DNA of 46,522 bases from Bradyrhizobium valentinum (GTDB taxonomy: Bacteria > Pseudomonadota > Alphaproteobacteria > Rhizobiales > Xanthobacteraceae): NCBI RefSeq assembly GCF_001440405.1, contig NZ_LLXX01000187.1:1-46522 (forward strand), given 5' to 3'. Of the stretch, positions 7,688-17,074 are shown one piece after another; position 1 is the stretch's first letter, and the number at the start of each line of letters is the position of its first letter. The notes below the pieces were generated by a model. That model was not told the origin of the DNA. It saw only the letters and a list, made by a program, of their open reading frames with translations, and made no database searches. Position numbers and translations under genes: made by a program.

Positions 7688-8579
7688 CGGGCAGGGAGTT
7701 GCGCGCAAGCAAGCCTCGGCCGGACATAGGCTGACGAGATTGGAAAACAGAATGAGCGAAACGGAGCTGCGAGAGCAGGCCGCCCATTGGTGGCGGACCT
7801 CCATATGCGACATTGCCCCCGGGCGGATCACCTACCGCGGATACACGATCGACGAATTGATTGGTCATATCTCCTTCCCCGCGATGATCTGGTTGATGCT
7901 GCGCGGCGAGCTACCCACACCGGCGCAGGAGCGGCTATTACAGGCTGCGCTGGTTGCATCGGTGGATCACGGCCCGCATGCACCTTCCATCGCCATCGCG
8001 CAGATGGCTGTCAGTTGTGGGCTGCCGCTCAACGGCGCGATGGCATCGGCGATCAACACGCTCGACGACGTGCATGGCGGAGCGGGGGAGCAGGCGATCG
8101 AGCTCTATGACGAGGTCCTGCGACGCAGCGAGACTAAGGACCTCGATGAGGCTGCCGCTGAGGCGATTGACCATTTCACCGCCACGCGCGGCAAATATCT
8201 GCCGGGCTTCGGTCACCGGTTTCATCCCGTCGACCCGCGCGCTGAACCGCTGCTCGCGCTAGTCGATGCCGCGATCAGTGATGGTGCCGTCACGGGTCGC
8301 TATGCCAGCGCTGCACGCGCGAGCGAGCGCGTCATGCGCGAGCGCAACGGCAAGCTCATCCCTATGAACATCGATGGAGCCACTGCAGTCATCTATGGGG
8401 AGCTGGGCTTTGCTGCACCCCTAGCCCGCGGCATCTTCTGCTTGTCACGCGCAGTAGGCATCCTGGCGCATGCATGGGAGCAGACCGGACGCAAGGACCG
8501 CAATAAAGGACCGATGCCCAAGCAGTTCGCCTACAAATACCAGGGGCAGCCAAGGCGCAGCCTAAAGGAAGCGCCATGA
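7677..8579 (+). CDS. citryl-CoA lyase / citrate synthase-like enzyme
   Basis: A citrate-synthase-fold protein (300 residues from this ATG, 275 from the ATG at 7752), much shorter than true citrate synthase. It resembles the stand-alone citryl-CoA lyases that split a citryl-CoA-type ester into acetyl-CoA and an oxo-acid. Family marks: WWRTSICDIAPGRITYRGY, MIWLMLRGELPTPAQ, DHGPHAPSIAIAQMAVSCG (active-site His), DDVHGGAGEQ, LPGFGHRFHPVDPRA (second active-site His), MNIDGATAVIYGELGF. It would act on the CoA ester made by the preceding transferase. Start choice is open. A very strong AAGGAGGAG (7639-7646) sits just before an ATT in this frame, as if an original ATG had mutated; ATGs at 7677 and 7752 have only weak sites. 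Confidence 0.78.
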   Translation: MERDGQGVARKQASAGHRLTRLENRMSETELREQAAHWWRTSICDIAPGRITYRGYTIDELIGHISFPAMIWLMLRGELPTPAQERLLQAALVASVDHGPHAPSIAIAQMAVSCGLPLNGAMASAINTLDDVHGGAGEQAIELYDEVLRRSETKDLDEAAAEAIDHFTATRGKYLPGFGHRFHPVDPRAEPLLALVDAAISDGAVTGRYASAARASERVMRERNGKLIPMNIDGATAVIYGELGFAAPLARGIFCLSRAVGILAHAWEQTGRKDRNKGPMPKQFAYKYQGQPRRSLKEAP

Positions 8580-9516
8580 TGTACCTTGAGGGACCGCCGC
8601 AGTTCATCGAAACGCGCGTCTTTTCGGCCATGCCCGCCAAATTGCGCCGGCCCGGAGTCCGCTCGGATTGGGCGGACGTCAACCGTGGAGGCAAGCCGGC
8701 TGACTGCTTCATCGAGGGCCGTCGTTCGACGCGTAGGGAAATCTCTATTTGATCGACATTTCCTTGGCCGCATCTTCAGGCTTGCACCCGGTGGCTCCTG
8801 GTCCTTGATCGTCAATAACGGTTGGCGGAATGGCCTGGCCGCATTCTCGCGTCCGACAACGTCTGGGGTGTGCCGTAAGATCGGCAGGTTTAGCTCATTC
8901 TTCGGGACGAGCGGTCCGGACGTGCTGGCAATGGACGCCAGACGCTGTTCGTAGCTCATGCATAGCTGGGCCACGTCTTCGTCCTGGCATCGGATGGCGA
9001 GTGCATCGCTCCGCATCAGTCCTGCGCTGGCTCGACGTGTACGAGCGTTGCCATTGGGTCAAGATGGCGCTTTGTTTATCACAGAATTAGCAACCGGTTC
9101 GGTACGTTCGGTATTGATCGCAGAGTTGGTGCCTTGTAAAGCCACGCTCAAAAAAGCGGCAGCTTCGGCAAGCTGCATCTTATCGTCATTTCGATCAGTT
9201 GTTTTTATCGAAGGAGAGCACGGGGCGACGCGTGATCAACCGCTGTATCGACCCGCCGATGCCGGGCTTTTTGCCGGACTCCCCGGCGCTCGGTTATCGG
9301 CAACACAGATACAGGACGCGAGATGATGCTGATACGCCTTGGCAGACCGCCATCGCCGCGCAACTGGCCACTGGTCACCAATATCCGTAACACCTCGTGG
9401 TCGCACTGACGCATCTGGCTCAAGCCGGAGAGCCGCTGCTTGCTGCCCGCCAAAGGTTCAGTGGGTGATCGCGGCACAGACGTCGCGTTGATGTAACTTG
9501 CTGCCATTCCGGCCAA
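8580..9516. other. gap with degraded sequence, no gene recognised
   Basis: Several frames of 80-160 codons exist on both strands but change frame abruptly and match no family I know. The stretch lies between the lyase and an IS5-type remnant and probably holds eroded transposon or gene debris. Confidence 0.45.
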
Positions 9517-9803
9517 GGTCGTGTGGACACTTATCGCATCCATAGCATGATGGCTGCGAGAGTTGCGAAGGCGCAATAGCTTCGGGCAGTTTTTTCGAAG
9601 TGGGTTGCTACGCGTCGGAACTGCTTGAGCTTGCAAGCAGCATTCCACAAGATGTTCCTCGGCATTGGATGCTTCGAGCGGATATTTGAGCGCCGGTGAC
9701 GGGTTGTTGGGAATGACGGCCCACACACCGAGACTGCCTCCCGAAAAACCGGCCTTGGATCTGATTTGCCGCCTCAAGGGAATCCTCAAGAGTCCGCAGC
9801 ACA
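9517..9803 (-). mobile_element. internally deleted IS5-type element (inverted relative to the copy at 15.6-16.4 kb)
   Basis: Both ends of the larger IS5-type copy are present here in reverse orientation, but the middle is gone, leaving 287 bases. The transposase 3' end is at 9517-9530 (GGTCGTGTGGACAC). The opposite end at about 9803 reads, on the minus strand, GTGCTGCGGACTCTTGAGG. On the minus strand a transposase C-terminus can be read in pieces: IPNN, LKYPLE, then KLKQFRRVATHFEKTARSY, and ALATI-like LAAIMLWMR before a stop. The terminal repeats are GGT-x-x-TGTGGAC-x-x-TT-like. It is a MITE-like deletion derivative that could be mobilised only in trans. Confidence 0.75.
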
Positions 9804-9954
9804 TGGGGGGCGAATCGCGGGAGAGCACCTTCGGCGGCCCATTCGCGAGATCGCACGCGAGAGGTGGGAAATATTCAGCTAGCAGCACGTCGGTAGGTAC
9901 GCATCCGAGGGCGGCCGCCTTGCAGAGGTTGGCTATTGCGTGATTACAGGCAGT

Positions 9955-10373
9955 ATGGACACCATATCCACTGCCAATAATGCGAAAGTTATGGAGGTTG
10001 TCGACACAGGACGGCGGCGGTTCAGTATTGAAGCGAAGCAGCGGATTGTGGAGGAGAGTTATTGCTGTGGCGATCCTGTTACTGTCGTTGCTCGCCGCCA
10101 CGGACTTTTTCCTGGCCAACTGTTCGGATGGCGACGCATGGCGCGACAAGGCGCTCTTGGAGCGCTTAACCCAAAGATGGCGAACACGGGTTTATTGCGG
10201 CTCTGATTGAGCCGGATCCAACGAGAAGCGATGGGAGCCGTGACGCCGCTCGCTGCGAGCAGGTTGTTGGACGGATGGAGATCGTGCTCGGCAGCGGTGT
10301 TCGTCTGATCGTTGGAGTGGATGTCGACATCGCCGCTCTATCGCGGGTCTTAAGAGTACTGGAGGGACGATGA
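9955..10373 (+). pseudogene. IS66-family accessory protein TnpA, frameshifted
   Basis: First gene of an IS66-type element. The N-terminal helix-turn-helix is clear: GRRRFSIEAKQRIVEESY, DPVTVVARRHGLFPGQLFGW, RRMARQG. After about residue 75 the frame is lost. A second frame carries the normal C-terminal part, VVGRMEIVLGSGVRLIVGVD and IAALSRVLRVLEGR, with its TGA overlapping the tnpB ATG (ATGA), as in intact IS66 elements. At least one frameshift near 10160-10205 is therefore present. Confidence 0.78.
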
Positions 10374-10674
10374 TCCCGATTCCGACGGGCGTTCGTGTGT
10401 GGCTAGCGACCGGCTACACCGACATGCGGTGCTGCTTTCCGAGTTTGGCTCTCCGCGTGCAGGAAGTGCTCAAGCAAGATCCTCTTGGCGGAAATCTTTT
10501 TTGCTTCAGGGGAAAACGCGGCGATCTTTTGAAGGTATTTGGCATGATGGCCAGGGGGCATGCCTGTTTACAAAAAGACTTGAGAGAGGAAGGTTCATCT
10601 CGCCTTCGGTTGCAGGGGAAGCAGTGGCGATCTCTCCGGCGCAATTGAGCTATCTCTTGTCTGGAATCGACTGA
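10370..10674 (+). pseudogene. IS66-family accessory protein TnpB, broken
   Basis: Second IS66 gene. The first part, MIPIPTGVRVWLATGYTDMR, FPSLALRVQEVLKQDP and GNLFCFRGKRGDLLKV, is the standard TnpB opening. A frameshift near 10530 moves the rest (IWHDGQGACLFTKRLERGRF, ISPAQLSYLLSGID) to another frame. The normal W after GID is a TGA at 10672-10674. The usual charged patch after YTDMR reads CC instead of KG. Non-functional. Confidence 0.82.
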
Positions 10675-10761
10675 CGCAATCCTCAAGGAACGTGGCGTCC
10701 AACGCGAGTTGAATAAGCATTTTGTGATTGAACTTGCCAGCCAATCTGATTCACTCGCTTC

Positions 10762-11337
10762 ATGAATTCGAAGTCGGATGATCTTCCTTCGGACCTCGCG
10801 AGAGCCCAGGCGGCGCTGCTGGTCGAGCGTGAAGCGCGGCAAAAGGGTCGAGGCTGAGCGTGATGCGGCCGTGGCTGAAGCCCGCCAGCGCGAAGGCAAA
10901 GCTGTCCGACACCGAAGCGCTGATCGCTCATCTGCAGCTCAGGATCGAAAAGCTGAAACGCGAGTTGCATGGGTCGCGCTCCGAACGCACGGCGCGGCTG
11001 ATCGAGCAGTTGAAAGATCTGGTAATGTCGGCGACCGAGGATGAGCTTGCAGCTCGGGCCGCGGCGGCGAAAACCCAAACCGTGTGCGCGTTCACGCGCA
11101 AGCGGTCGGTACGCAAGGCCTGGCCGGATGACATCGAACGCGAGCGCGTCGTCATCGATCCCCCCGGGCCGCGCGGCAAACAGTGTGGAAGTGCGTCAAT
11201 CGGGTTGTCGCGCTCTTCGCACCCAGATTGCCGCTCTATACCCCCGACCACCTGCGCCTGCTGTGGCGGGGCGCGGTTGTCGAAGCTGGGCGAGGATGTA
11301 ACCAGGACATTGGAGGCGATCCCGCGCCGCTTCTGAC
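10762..11337 (+). pseudogene. IS66-family transposase TnpC, 5' remnant
   Basis: Only the N-terminal third of the DDE transposase remains, in several frames. The pieces are MNSKSDDLPSDLARAQAALL, then EAERDAAVAEAR, ALIAHLQLRIEKLKRELHG, SRSERTARLIEQL, ATEDELAARAAAAKT, FTRKRSVRKAWPDD, and the zinc-finger part TTCACCGGARLSKLGEDVTRTLEAIPRRF, followed by a stop. The catalytic domain is absent and the right end of the element was not found, so the element is truncated at about 11340. Confidence 0.8.
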
Positions 11338-11502
11338 TGGGCTGGGATGGGCGGCAGCTTCGGCAAGATTGTACTTTGGAAAAGAGCTGCGCAACATCGG
11401 TTCTGCTCGAATTCGGACGTGGGGCAAGAAATGTTGTTTTGACCGACGTTCTGCGTCTGGTCAGGATTGGTGCATCACCGCTGGATCAGTAAGCTCTTCG
11501 GA

Positions 11503-11790
11503 CTCGCATCTCCTTCCCGGAGAACAGGACGTGCGGCAGCCGAAGGTCTGCCAATCGATATTCGCCGGCTATTTTTGCCTCACCACAATCCACCAGTCCG
11601 TTTCAGGACGCGAGCATTCTCGTGGCGGCGCTCCGGTATTCGGGATGGTCTTTGCCAAGTCCCTATAGACAAAGCAGCCGGCATAGGGCGGAGTCTCAAG
11701 GATCGCCGTCACGGCCGATTCTGTCGCAGCCTGACAGCGCGGATCCTTATGGCGGTCACGGCGAGGCAGCACCAGGTCGCGGTGATGCAC
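11503..11790 (-). pseudogene. serine recombinase C-terminal remnant
   Basis: On the minus strand, ESAVTAILETPPYAGCFVY, then ETDWWIVVRQK, an in-frame TAG where a tyrosine is expected, and PANIDWQTF. This is the pattern AVIAILKNPAYAGAFVYGR...W.VLVRDKYPAYIxWETF of large serine recombinases and resolvases. No N-terminal catalytic domain is present. It is a small leftover of an integrative element beside the IS66 debris. Confidence 0.6.
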
Positions 11791-11907
11791 TGCAGCTGAC
11801 TATCCTATATGACGCGGTCATCCCCGCTGCCTCCAGCAGCACGCCAGACCCCATGGAATTGCAACCGACGGTACCTGGGTTTTCTTGTGCATCCGGAAAA
11901 ACGCCCT

Positions 11908-11942
11908 TCGTCAGCTACTCGTCAGCCAGCCTGTCTATCAAG
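11908..11942 (+). promoter_or_regulatory. tts box (TtsI-binding promoter element)
   Basis: The stretch contains TCGTCAGCTACTCG, then TCAGCCAGCC and TGTCTATCAA in direct succession. This matches well the rhizobial tts box (GTCAGCTT.TCG..AGC......CTA form) found before type III secretion genes and bound by TtsI. It ends 34 bases before the effector start codon, a usual distance. Confidence 0.7.
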
Positions 11943-11975
11943 GCTGCGCATTCTCGCCCATATCGGAGATGGAAT

Positions 11976-14216
11976 ATGACGGGCATTGACCGACCTGGCA
12001 AATCGCACGTTGGGGCTGCAGGAGCCGACAGCACGTGGGGATCGAGCAGTTTGAGCCCGGAGCCCGGTCCCGCCCTCGGGCAAGGCAGGCAATCATTCGA
12101 CTCCGTCGTGGAGCGGATGCGCTCCGGGCCTCAAGATAGAACGGCGCCGCTCGTGAGCCAGCCACCAACTTCGGGTGTGGCAGCCCCAAGAGGCGACCAG
12201 AACAAGGTAGCAAAGCGAAAAATGCGCAGCCTGCTTGAGGACCTTGATGCTTGTCGTGATGTTGCCACGCGAGCCCGGAACCCGTCGGAGGCGCAAGAGC
12301 TGATCGATCAAGTCGTCAAGGCAGGCTCAGCAGTTCTGGACTACTACGCGGGCCTGCCCCGAGATATGGCACGTAGCATTCTGTCCGACAAGCAGGCTCG
12401 CCGACTCCGCGACGAGACGCTTGATGCGGCGGACGAATGCAACGCCGTGGCCACCTGGACTATCCACGACTTGGAGGCGAGCAGGAAGAAAGCAGCAGCC
12501 GTGCTCGACCAGATGCGCCAATCCAACGCGCCGCCCGGCCAGCTGAGCCGAGCGGTTTCCAGCGTGGCGAAGCACCACCTGCCCTGCATGGAGTGGTGGG
12601 GAAAGAAGGCATTGCGCTCGGAACGGATGCAGTCCGTCTGCGCGGCCACTGCCAACTTGCCAAGCACTACGCCCGAGATGCGGAAGGCCGAAGAGGCCGC
12701 ACTACGGCTGCATACCGGCTGGGCACTTAATACGAAGTGCATGTATCTGCAATCGCGGATCGCTCTCGCGCAGCTCATGATTGTGCCGCAGGCGAGCACG
12801 TTCGGACCAGCCGTGAGGGAAATCCTCATGGGTGAGAACGGGCGAGTGCGTCTGCTCGGGACCTTCATCGAGGATGTTTTTCCGGCATTCCTCTCGACGG
12901 CCGACGCGGTTCTAAACAGCAATGGAGCGGCACTCGACGCAGAGCACTGCACCGTTCTGGAAGGAGTCATGGAGCGGCTTTCGGAATTTGCGTCAGGGGT
13001 GAACGGCATCGTTGCCAGGCTAAGGGATGCCGGAACGGATGCCGACCTTCCATTGGAACTGTTGAACCAGATCGTGGAAGGTGCATGGGTCACCGCGCAC
13101 GAAGTCACGCGACTTTTGGCAGTGCAGCCAAAGAGGCCAGTCCTGATTGAACCGCCTGCCCAGGCTGCGATACCGGAAAATACCGTCTTATTGGCTAAGG
13201 GCCACGCGGCGCGCAGGAAGGGGAAAGGCAAGCGCGCACCGGCCGCAGGCGAGAGGAGTTCAACTGCCGGGCTGCGCGAGCCGCAGCTCGCCAGGCCCGA
13301 CGCTGCCACGGCCCCGACAGCCAAGGTTATCGTACTCTCGGATCTGGGTACGAAGAAACTCGCAAGTGCAGAGGAGGCACGCGCGAGGGCTTCATCATCG
13401 GCGACCGGGCACCTGGAGATGTGGCAGGCTCCGCCCTCCAGGAACGCACTGACGGGATTACTCAAGCGATTGGACGAGCTGCTGCAGTTCGATCTGCCGG
13501 CTCAGCAAAGCGCCGTCTCGCAAGCGCGCCAGATGAAGCCCGAGGACGCCGACCACGTCGTGGATCTCGTCGTTAGGCGCCTGCAGACGCAGGCCGCCGA
13601 GATTGAGCCCTGTGTAGCCGCGCTGGAGGAGCCTCGCCGACGTGGCCTACTCACGCCTGCGCAAGTGCCCGAAGTGCACGAAAAAATAGTCCGGCTTAAG
13701 GCGATGTTGTCCGAGGTTCAGGGACAGACAAACTCATTGAACGCGCGAAAGGCGGCGATCACGATCGATTGCATGAAGACCTACGCCTTTCCGTCGCAGA
13801 AGTACCTTGAACAGTTGCGGGCGGCCGAGGAACTGGCGTCTGTGGATCCACCGCGCGCCTTGAAGGGCGAGCCAGGGACGCTGTTCGAGATCAAGCTGCA
13901 GCCCAAGGCGCTGCGTAGTGGTGCGATGCCAAGCCCGATGTGGGTGCACATCCATACGAAGCGGCCGGTACATGCGTGGCAGTTGGCGTCGCTGGGTGAC
14001 GCCGACTTCGCCGCTTGCCACGTGAAGTCCAATGAACAGCGTGGCTACAATCGGCATTGGCAGAGCGCCCAAGCTGCGACGGGGCACGAGAACGTTGTGA
14101 TTCACCGTGGCAAGCTCACGCCTGCGTTCTGTAAGTCGTTGTTGAGCATTGCCCCGTGGTACCCCCTTCCCGAGGCGGAGCACGCGTCGATGCAGTTCGC
14201 GCGCCTCGGGATGTAG
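11976..14216 (+). CDS. putative type III secreted effector (possible XopP/RipH-like)
   Basis: A 746-residue soluble protein with no signal peptide or membrane segment. The first 80 residues are rich in Ser, Gly, Pro and Gln (typical of a type III secretion signal). The body from about residue 85 is largely helical (MRSLLEDLDACRDVATRAR, LRDETLDAADECNAV, MEWWGKKALRSERMQ). A basic, alanine-rich linker (ARRKGKGKRAPAAGERS) follows, and the C-terminal domain has TLFEIKLQPKALRSGAMP, MWVHIHTKRPVHAWQLASL and GHENVVIHRGKLTPAFC. I believe the C-terminal pattern resembles the XopP/HLK (RipH) effectors of plant pathogens, but cannot prove it. The frame is open further upstream, but ATG 11976 has a GGAGA site and follows the tts box. 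Flanked by inverted IS copies. Confidence 0.72.
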   Translation: MTGIDRPGKSHVGAAGADSTWGSSSLSPEPGPALGQGRQSFDSVVERMRSGPQDRTAPLVSQPPTSGVAAPRGDQNKVAKRKMRSLLEDLDACRDVATRARNPSEAQELIDQVVKAGSAVLDYYAGLPRDMARSILSDKQARRLRDETLDAADECNAVATWTIHDLEASRKKAAAVLDQMRQSNAPPGQLSRAVSSVAKHHLPCMEWWGKKALRSERMQSVCAATANLPSTTPEMRKAEEAALRLHTGWALNTKCMYLQSRIALAQLMIVPQASTFGPAVREILMGENGRVRLLGTFIEDVFPAFLSTADAVLNSNGAALDAEHCTVLEGVMERLSEFASGVNGIVARLRDAGTDADLPLELLNQIVEGAWVTAHEVTRLLAVQPKRPVLIEPPAQAAIPENTVLLAKGHAARRKGKGKRAPAAGERSSTAGLREPQLARPDAATAPTAKVIVLSDLGTKKLASAEEARARASSSATGHLEMWQAPPSRNALTGLLKRLDELLQFDLPAQQSAVSQARQMKPEDADHVVDLVVRRLQTQAAEIEPCVAALEEPRRRGLLTPAQVPEVHEKIVRLKAMLSEVQGQTNSLNARKAAITIDCMKTYAFPSQKYLEQLRAAEELASVDPPRALKGEPGTLFEIKLQPKALRSGAMPSPMWVHIHTKRPVHAWQLASLGDADFAACHVKSNEQRGYNRHWQSAQAATGHENVVIHRGKLTPAFCKSLLSIAPWYPLPEAEHASMQFARLGM

Positions 14217-14404
14217 TTACCTGAGTGTCTCGCGCCAGAGCGTCGCTGTGGTGACGCCATTAAGCAGACCGTTATCACCGAGAGGAATCCTCGATGAGCT
14301 CGAAGCCGGCGCGGGCTCCCTCGAACAGATCGACAACGGGGTCCGACTGAAATTCGATCGGGAGCGTCGTGACCCCGACTTCCTTCCGCTTGGCAGCTGA
14401 ACCG
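14217..14404. other. short gap after the effector gene
   Basis: No gene or clear terminator hairpin recognised. Confidence 0.4.
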
Positions 14405-14665
14405 TCAAATGCCGGCGATCGGCGGCACACCGCTCGAGGATTGGGACGCCCGGAGATAATTTAGCGCGGTAAGGACTCTCCTCCTGTCGTCGCTGTCGCC
14501 TATGAACTGCCGGACATCATCGTTGAGCGAAGCGTCATTGAGTCGACCGGCGATGGCCTGCTTGTTGTTATCAAAGAGCCGGCGGCCCAAGCCGAGAAGA
14601 TAATCTACATGGCCCTTGGCGGTGCGCTCAGTGGCCGTCTTCTTGAGTGCGTTCTCAAGCCCCAA
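14405..14665 (-). CDS. hypothetical protein fragment
   Basis: An 86-codon frame on the minus strand with protein-like content: ENALKKTATERTAKGHVDYL, LFDNNKQAIAGRLNDAS, DSDDRRRVLTALNYLRASQ, then a low-complexity end. The segment around RRRVLTALNYL faintly recalls proteins in which a phrase such as LNYLE(x)IA follows, so it may be the N-terminal part of a larger protein whose 3' end was replaced. The only start is a TTG and there is no good ribosome binding site. Probably a fragment; no function proposed. Confidence 0.35.
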   Translation of the reverse strand: MGLENALKKTATERTAKGHVDYLLGLGRRLFDNNKQAIAGRLNDASLNDDVRQFIGDSDDRRRVLTALNYLRASQSSSGVPPIAGI

Positions 14666-15558
14666 ATGAGGGACGCATCCTCGGCATAAAGAGGCTGCCT
14701 TCTGCGACGGACGAAAACCCCACTTGATTGGAGCGGCTGCGGCACCGAAATGCCCGGCATCGCCTTACCGCCGCTACCTTGCGACTACTCGGGAGTAGTC
14801 CTCCCAGCGCGGTTGCGTCATGGACATAGGTTCCGGTGGTGGCGCGCCGACTGGATCAGTGGGGGCTGCCTGCGAGGGTCTGAATTGGCAAATTCGCCCA
14901 GCTGGCGCCTAAAGGCCGCCACATCTGCGGACGAGAACTCCGGTGTCCTCTCCTGCGGGTCCGCGTTGCCCGATTGTTGATGTAGTCGGTTAGTTAAAGG
15001 GAGATCCATCCGTTCTCACTTTCGAAAATTTAGGCCGATCCGAAGCCAGGCTCGGATCTGATGTGGAATTTCAGACGGCAGACCGAGAACGATCAAGGCT
15101 TCAACTGCGAATCTGCTTCTGGACGTCGGACCTCAACAACAAACCACCGTACGTTCCCAAGGGGCCGCTTCCAAGCAGCTGAGCATCGGGCACTCCAATG
15201 TTCTTCCGGTGTCATCAGCCGTCTTTCGGGCGTCCGGAGACCACACTTTGCTATGTGGAGCTGTCGAGAACCTGACGACCCAGCGCTCTTCAGCCGTCCG
15301 GCGTCAGGGCAGCATCATGCGCGCGCCTACGATCAAGCGGAGACCTTAGCGTGCCGCATTGACTACAACCGAGCGCGCAGTTGTAAGTCCGCAAAACACC
15401 TTAAAGGATCATGATGCAACTTTCTCGCGAGGAGCGTCACAAAACGGCTCGCCCGATCGATGGCCTTGCGGTCTCATTTGTTGATTCCGGGGGAGCGCAC
15501 GGGATGATGCCTTTAGCTCGGCCGCTAATCGGACGCGGCGAGGGGCTCTCTAGGATTA
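14666..15558. other. gap, no gene recognised
   Basis: Open frames (the longest about 117 codons from 15061) show no recognisable family and no ribosome binding site. Likely debris beside the IS5-type insertion. Confidence 0.45.
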
Positions 15559-16398
15559 GGTGCTGTGGACTTTTGGGGATTCCCTTGAGGCGGCAATCAG
15601 ATTCAAGGCTGCTTTTGGGGGACAGTCTTGAGTATGATGGACGGCTTGGTCTTGAGCGACGCGGCGTGGGATCGGATAGGGCCACTGATCATCGGCCGGC
15701 CCGATCAAAGGGGATCGACGGGACGCGACCACCGGATGTCGTGGAGGGCGTCCTTTGGATTGTGCGCACGGGTGCTCCCTGGCGTGATCTTCCAGAGCTG
15801 TTTGGCGATTGGAACAGCGTTTTCCGGCCCTTCAGTCGCTGAACACCCAGGTTGTTTGGTGGCGAATCTTCGAGGCGATGTCCGCTAATCCGGACTTCGA
15901 ATACCTGATCGTTGATTCCACCATCGTCCGAGCCCATCAGCACGCTGCCGGGGCTAAAAAAAGGGTCTGAAGATCGAGCCATCGGCCGTTCTCGCGATGG
16001 CCTGAGCACCAAGATCCACATGGTCGTTCGAGGCTTGGGATGCCCGTGCGGTTCACACTAACTGCGGGTCAGAACGGTGATACACCGCAAGCCGCAGCCT
16101 TGATAGAGGGATTATCCGCCGAAGTCGTCATGGCTGACACGGCCTATGACGCGGACCACTTACGCCTAGCCAACGCCCGCCAAGAGCGGACTGTCATTCC
16201 CAACAACCGGTCACGGGGGCTCAAATATCCGCTCGACAAGCATCTCTACGCCCAGAAACATCGTGTGGAATGCGGCTTCAGCAAGCTCAAGCAGTTCCGA
16301 CGCGTAGCAACCCGCCTCGAAAAACCGCCCGAAGCGATTGCGCCGTCGTCACTCTCCAGCCATCATGCTGTGGATGTGATATAAGTGTCCACACGACC
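15559..16398 (+). mobile_element. IS5-type insertion sequence, degraded
   Basis: About 840 bases bounded by imperfect terminal inverted repeats: left GGTGCTGTGGACTTTTGG (15559 on), right end on the minus strand GGTCGTGTGGACACTTAT (from 16398). The size and the single DDE transposase split over frames fit the IS5 group (IS427/IS1031-like). I saw no clear target duplication. The same ends, in reverse, occur at 9517-9803. Confidence 0.78.
15634..16384 (+). pseudogene. IS5-type transposase, multiple frameshifts
   Basis: The protein can be followed through at least three frames. It starts MMDGLVLSDAAWDRIGPLI, then VVEGVLWIVRTGAPWRDLPE, FGDWNSVF, and TQVVWWRIFEAMS. Next comes EYLIVDSTIVRAHQHAAGAK with the DDE aspartate (IVDSTIVRAHQ), a stop, and VRFTLTAGQNGDTPQAAALI. 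The rest reads VVMADTAYDADHLR with the second Asp, VIPNNRSRGLKYPLDKHLYA, and VECGFSKLKQFRRVATRLEK with the Glu region. The end after EK is again out of frame. Intact family members are about 250-270 residues. Not functional as given. Confidence 0.82.
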
Positions 16399-16489
16399 CA
16401 TCTGCTTAGTACCTATCAGACCCGCAGAAGCTGACGAATTCGCTTCCGTGCGTCCAGCTGGCAATTGTGCGACACGCTCTCCGATATCC

Positions 16490-17074
16490 TCACGATCTAC
16501 GAGTCTCTGCGAGTCGCAAGAAGTTCATCAGTAGCAGCTGCCCTTGTTGAGTGAGTATCGATTCCGGGTGGAACTGCACGCCATAGGTCGGGTGAGAGCG
16601 ATGTGCGAGGGCCATGATCTCGCCTTCGTCCGAACGCGCTGTCACTGCGAGTTGCGGTGCGCATGACCCGTCGAGCTCAACAACAAGCGAATGGTAGCGT
16701 CCAACGCAAAGTGGGGACGAAAGGTCCTTGAACAGTCCGCGGCCGTCATGGGCTACGTATGAGGACCGGCCGTGCATGGGACGACGTGCACGCGCCACGC
16801 GTCCGCCGAACGCGCTCCCAATGCACTGGTGTCCGAGGCAGATGCCCAGAATTGGGACGCGACCTGACAGTTCGCGGATGACGGCGGTCGAGATTCCGGC
16901 CTGAAGTGGTGTGCAGGGACCAGGGGAGAGGACCACGGCGCGCGGCTTGAGGCCGGCAAGGTCGCTGACGCTGACGGCGTCGTTCCGTATCACTGCCGTT
17001 GCTGCACCTAGCTTGCGGAAATAGCGGGCAATGTTGAAGACAAAGGAGTCGTAGTTGTCGATGATGACAATCAA
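16490..17074 (-). CDS. pabA: aminodeoxychorismate synthase glutaminase subunit (PabA/TrpG type)
   Basis: A 194-residue class I glutamine amidotransferase that supplies ammonia to PabB. It shows IIDNYDSFVFNIARYF at the start, VVLSPGPCTP (oxyanion/allosteric loop), nucleophile Cys79 in ILGICLGHQCIG, and the His/Glu pair in YGVQFHPESILTQ. PabA and TrpG glutaminases cannot be told apart by sequence alone; the adjoining PabB-type partner decides for aminodeoxychorismate (p-aminobenzoate, folate) synthesis. It starts with TTG overlapping the pabB TGA (TTGA), so translation is coupled. Full length and intact. Confidence 0.85.
   Translation of the reverse strand: MIVIIDNYDSFVFNIARYFRKLGAATAVIRNDAVSVSDLAGLKPRAVVLSPGPCTPLQAGISTAVIRELSGRVPILGICLGHQCIGSAFGGRVARARRPMHGRSSYVAHDGRGLFKDLSSPLCVGRYHSLVVELDGSCAPQLAVTARSDEGEIMALAHRSHPTYGVQFHPESILTQQGQLLLMNFLRLAETRRS

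Noticed and set aside
9205..10149. A 314-codon minus-strand frame
   Set aside because: It runs by chance through the deleted IS5-type element and the antisense of the IS66 tnpA; only the IS5 pieces are meaningful.
11622..11975. Upstream extension of the effector frame
   Set aside because: It contains the tts box and recombinase debris on the other strand, so it cannot be coding for the effector; ATG 11976 has the ribosome site.
12344..13465. A 373-codon minus-strand frame inside the effector gene
   Set aside because: Antisense shadow with Ser/Ala/Arg-rich composition; the plus frame has promoter box, ribosome site and domain-like structure.
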